Shown here piece by piece: positions 58,963 through 64,000 of a stretch of DNA of 64,000 nucleotides; positions within the stretch are counted from its first letter, which is position 1, and every line of letters starts with the position of its first letter. The stretch lies in contig JACRDD010000017.1 in the NCBI GenBank assembly GCA_016218685.1, positions 1 to 64,000 of the forward strand, written 5' to 3'. Made by a program: the position numbers and the translations under genes. Under the pieces are notes generated by a model that saw only the letters and a program-made list of their open reading frames with translations, did not search any database and was not told where the DNA came from. Source of the DNA: Desulfobacterales bacterium. Lineage in GTDB: Bacteria; Desulfobacterota; Desulfobacteria; Desulfobacterales; Desulfosarcinaceae.

Positions 58963-60030
58963 ATGAAATTGGATGAAATCCGCCACAGAATAGACAAGAT
59001 CGATCGCGAACTGCTGGTGCTGCTGCAGGAGCGCATGAGCCTGGCCATCCGCTCCAAGAAATTCAAGAGCACGGTGGTCGATCCAGGCCGGGAAGAGGTG
59101 GTGCTCTCCCGGGCCGAGCGCATGAACCTGGCCCTGGTGCAAAGCTCCTTTGCCCGGCAGTTGCTGGGCACCATCATCGAAGAGAGCCGGCGCTTGCAGC
59201 AGGAAGACCGCAGCCTGGTGGCCTTCCAGGGCGAGCCCGGCGCTTACAGCGAAGTGGCCTGCCGGCGCCTGGTGCCCGGCCATGCCTTCATTCCGTGCAT
59301 GGAGTTCGTGCATGTGTTCGAAGGGGTGCAAGAGGGGTATCTGGATCTGGGGGTCGTGCCGGTGGAAAATTCCCTGGAAGGGGCGGTGACCCAGGTGAAC
59401 GATCTGTTGACCACCACCGATTTGAAGGTGATCGGCGAGGCGCGCGTGGCTGTGAATCACTGCCTGCTGGCCACCGAGGCCGTGGATGTGAGCGATCTGC
59501 GGGTGGTCTACTCCCACCCCCAGGCCTTGGCCCAGTGTCAGCGGTTCTTGATCCGCAACAAGCTCGAGGCGCGTCCGTATTACGATACAGCCGGCGCGGC
59601 CAAGATGCTGGCCCGGGAGAACCCTCGCGCGGCGGCCGCCATTGCCAGCCCCTTATGCGCCGAACTGTACGATATGGAGATCGTGGCCCAGGGCATTGCC
59701 GACGGCGCCGCCAATTCCACGCGTTTTTTGCTGCTCTCCCGGCAGCCCTACCCTGGGCGCGGGGACAAAACCTCCATCATCTTCGCCACCGCCCACCAGG
59801 CCGGCCGGCTCTTCAATGTGCTGCGCCTGTTCGCCGAGGCCAACATCAACCTGACGCGCATCGCCTCCATGCCCTTGCGCTCCGATCCGGGCAACTACAG
59901 CTTTTTCCTCGACTTTGAAGGCGACATGGGCGATGCCCACGTGGCGCGGGTCTTCCAAGAACTGGAGCGGATGGGCATTGCTGTCAAGTGTTTGGGCAGT
60001 TACCCGGCGGACAAATCCTCGCCCTATTGA
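58963..60030 (+). CDS. pheA: Bifunctional chorismate mutase/prephenate dehydratase
   Basis: A 355-residue enzyme of phenylalanine synthesis. The AroQ-type chorismate mutase domain (about 1-85) starts LDEIRHRIDKIDRELLVLLQ. The prephenate dehydratase domain (about 92-270) has FQGEPGAYSE, VPVENSLEGAV and the catalytic ANSTRF motif. The C-terminal ACT domain (about 280-350, LRLFAEANINLTRIASMPLR) gives phenylalanine feedback control. It is monocistronic, divergent from ydbH, and converges with a GAF gene 11 bp away. Confidence 0.95.
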   Translation: MKLDEIRHRIDKIDRELLVLLQERMSLAIRSKKFKSTVVDPGREEVVLSRAERMNLALVQSSFARQLLGTIIEESRRLQQEDRSLVAFQGEPGAYSEVACRRLVPGHAFIPCMEFVHVFEGVQEGYLDLGVVPVENSLEGAVTQVNDLLTTTDLKVIGEARVAVNHCLLATEAVDVSDLRVVYSHPQALAQCQRFLIRNKLEARPYYDTAGAAKMLARENPRAAAAIASPLCAELYDMEIVAQGIADGAANSTRFLLLSRQPYPGRGDKTSIIFATAHQAGRLFNVLRLFAEANINLTRIASMPLRSDPGNYSFFLDFEGDMGDAHVARVFQELERMGIAVKCLGSYPADKSSPY

Positions 60031-60041
60031 TGCATCAAGGC

Positions 60042-60848
60042 TCAGACTTCGTTCTGATTTTTGGATACAATCTCGGCCACCCGCTGTTCCAGTTCGGCAT
60101 TGAGCTGCCGGATTTGGTCCATGGCGCATTTGTGCTCGGTGATTTCGCGCTCCAGGTGCGCCACGGTCTGCGTCAGGGCAAGGTTGCGCTGGCGCACCTC
60201 TCCATGCAACTGGGCATTGTGCAGGGCCGATGCAATCTGGGCGGCCATGGTTTCGAGAAAGCGCGACTGGGCGCTGAAATCCCGTGCCTGGTTCTGGGAG
60301 GCCAGGGTCAGCACTCCTAAGGAGCGATTTTCGCAGCAAAGGGGCAAGGCCACGCAGGAGATGACACCTGCCCGCAGGCACTCCTCCATGGTGCAGCGCG
60401 GATCGTCACAAATATCCTTGGAGTAGACCGGCTGGCGTTTCTCGATGGCCAGGCCGCACAGGCATTGCCCGACATGGTGCAGGCGGACGCTGACCGCCCG
60501 TCCCCCGCCATGGCGGGGGGACTGCTTTTTAAGGATCAGGCGATCGCCGTTTTGGATGAAGAGCAGGGCCACATCGGGTTGAACCGCCTCCATGACGATT
60601 TGCAGGGAGATGGCGGCCACTTCATCCAGCTCCAGGCTCTGGTTTATGTGTTGCCCCAGCCGGTAAAGGCAGGCCAGTTCGGTATCCGATCGTCGCCGGC
60701 GCTGGTGGCTCGGTGCGCCATCGGGTGAAACGGGGTGTCGTGCAGACACCGCTCCGTCGTCTTCTCTTGGACCAGAGGCCCCCCGGGGGTAGATAGCGAC
60801 TCTGGCACAGGGTGCATAGGCCGATATGGCATTGCGCTTGGTAGTCAT
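60042..60848 (-). CDS. GAF-domain protein with C-terminal coiled coil, no output domain
   Basis: A 268-residue soluble protein. About 50 poorly conserved, arginine-rich residues precede a GAF domain (about 65-205) containing LLFIQNGDRLILKK and cysteines in CLCGLAIEKR and DDPRCTMEECLRAG. A coiled coil follows (about 210-268, LTQTVAHLEREITEHK). It looks like the sensory half of a histidine kinase without HisKA or HATPase, and may feed signals to another protein. GAGGAGGG precedes ATG 60848. A good promoter lies 230 bp upstream. Confidence 0.82.
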   Translation of the reverse strand: MTTKRNAISAYAPCARVAIYPRGASGPREDDGAVSARHPVSPDGAPSHQRRRRSDTELACLYRLGQHINQSLELDEVAAISLQIVMEAVQPDVALLFIQNGDRLILKKQSPRHGGGRAVSVRLHHVGQCLCGLAIEKRQPVYSKDICDDPRCTMEECLRAGVISCVALPLCCENRSLGVLTLASQNQARDFSAQSRFLETMAAQIASALHNAQLHGEVRQRNLALTQTVAHLEREITEHKCAMDQIRQLNAELEQRVAEIVSKNQNEV

Positions 60849-61084
60849 GTGCTATCCCTCCTCTAAAAAAGCGAATAGAGCGAAAACCTGCTTTGCCCTT
60901 TTCGGCGCCGTCAGGTGCGGAGGTCTATTTGCCGGCCAACTAAATGCGAGCGTCGGAGAAATATCCTGGTACTAAGCACATGGGGCAGTCGCAAAAAATG
61001 CCGTACCACTCAAAACAGAACGACTGATAACGCGTGGGTGGTGATGGATGGTCGATTCTGGAACCGGAACGTGCAGCTTGCAAA

Positions 61085-61114
61085 ACTATAATGTAAAAAA
61101 GAGACCCAAGTCAA
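61085..61114 (-). promoter_or_regulatory. Sigma-70 promoter for the GAF gene
   Basis: On the minus strand TTGACT (61109-61114) and TATAGT (61085-61090) are separated by 18 bp; each matches the consensus at five of six positions. Transcription should start near 61078, giving a leader of about 230 nt before the GAF protein start. This is the best housekeeping promoter seen in the window. Confidence 0.55.
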
Positions 61115-61170
61115 TTGGCATGGTAGCGTTTTTGCCAAGGCAAGAAACATTATCAAAGGCGCTTCAATTG

Positions 61171-61196
61171 CAAGGGGCGACCGAAGCCGCCCCTTG
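61171..61196 (-). terminator. Hairpin downstream of ppdK
   Basis: A 9-bp stem (61171-61179 with 61188-61196) with an 8-nt loop lies 30 bp after the ppdK stop. There is no T-run, so it would be a weak or Rho-assisted terminator. Confidence 0.45.
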
Positions 61197-61225
61197 ATCC
61201 ATAAATCGAGTTTGATTCCTTTCGG

Positions 61226-63961
<2,736 letters not shown>

Positions 63962-64000
63962 GCGCTCCTTCTCCCGGTGTTCTTCGGCTTTGATTTAAAA

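Larger units (their letters stand above)
60849..61225. other. 377-bp gap containing the GAF gene leader and the ppdK 3' flank
   Basis: No gene is seen. The right part holds the hairpin after ppdK and a minus-strand promoter, the left part a leader of about 230 nt in front of the GAF gene. The leader has no obvious riboswitch fold or leader peptide. Confidence 0.4.

Overview
The window is GC-rich (roughly 60% or more) and reads like a chromosomal segment of an anaerobic deltaproteobacterium (Desulfobacterota, probably of the Desulfobacteraceae/Desulfosarcina type). That assignment is inference. It rests on the mix of a molybdopterin/ferredoxin/GltD-like redox cluster, a DUF362-ferredoxin, pyruvate phosphate dikinase, LarA, a DctPQM TRAP transporter, a CoA-disulfide-reductase/rhodanese fusion and many orphan hybrid histidine kinases. 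No rRNA, tRNA, CRISPR array or classical insertion sequence was recognised. 54 protein genes are annotated, plus promoters, palindromes and terminators.

Layout. 0-1.7 kb: an AT-rich leader and an integron-integrase-type tyrosine recombinase preceded by a perfect 20-bp palindrome. 1.7-7.1 kb (minus): a five-gene run of Cys-type molybdopterin oxidoreductase, four-cluster ferredoxin, GltD-like flavoprotein and two small proteins. 7.7-12.9 kb (plus): a TauE-like transporter, two small membrane proteins, a sensor kinase and an NtrC-family regulator. The 0.6-kb gap between these two divergent operons carries a good sigma-54 promoter facing each way, so the regulator probably controls its own operon and the oxidoreductase operon. 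This is the best candidate for an undescribed system in the window.

12.9-17.4 kb (minus): a type VI-like lipase effector with a Tli4-like immunity lipoprotein, an unknown partner gene, a 50-aa gene and a cupin. Base composition is patchy across the toxin/immunity junction. 17.6-21.3 kb (plus): larA, ubiG, ubiE and an AT-richer class 3 lipase. 21.5-29.3 kb: two hybrid histidine kinases, one carrying two fused binding-protein domains and one paired with a binding lipoprotein, with a VOC lipoprotein between them. 29.4-32.6 kb (minus): an operon of VKOR-DsbA, GAF protein, eukaryotic-like kinase and UspA. 32.8-39.3 kb (plus): recD2, a TRAP transporter and an EamA permease. 39.4-45.3 kb: a FecR/DUF6600 protein, a glycine-zipper lipoprotein, enoyl-CoA hydratase, dodecin, a membrane protein, a thioesterase and an S4 protein. 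45.4-54.5 kb: MurJ, a DUF362-ferredoxin, CoADR-rhodanese, an N-acetylglutamate-synthase-like protein, another hybrid kinase and a B12-binding-like protein. 55-58.8 kb: HU and the ydbH-ynbE-ydbL envelope lipid transport locus. 59-64 kb: pheA, a GAF protein and ppdK.

Three themes recur: signal transduction (four histidine kinases, three of them hybrids without a DNA-binding partner), low-potential and thiol redox chemistry, and envelope biogenesis. Functions are assigned from recognised motifs and family resemblance only; no database search was run.
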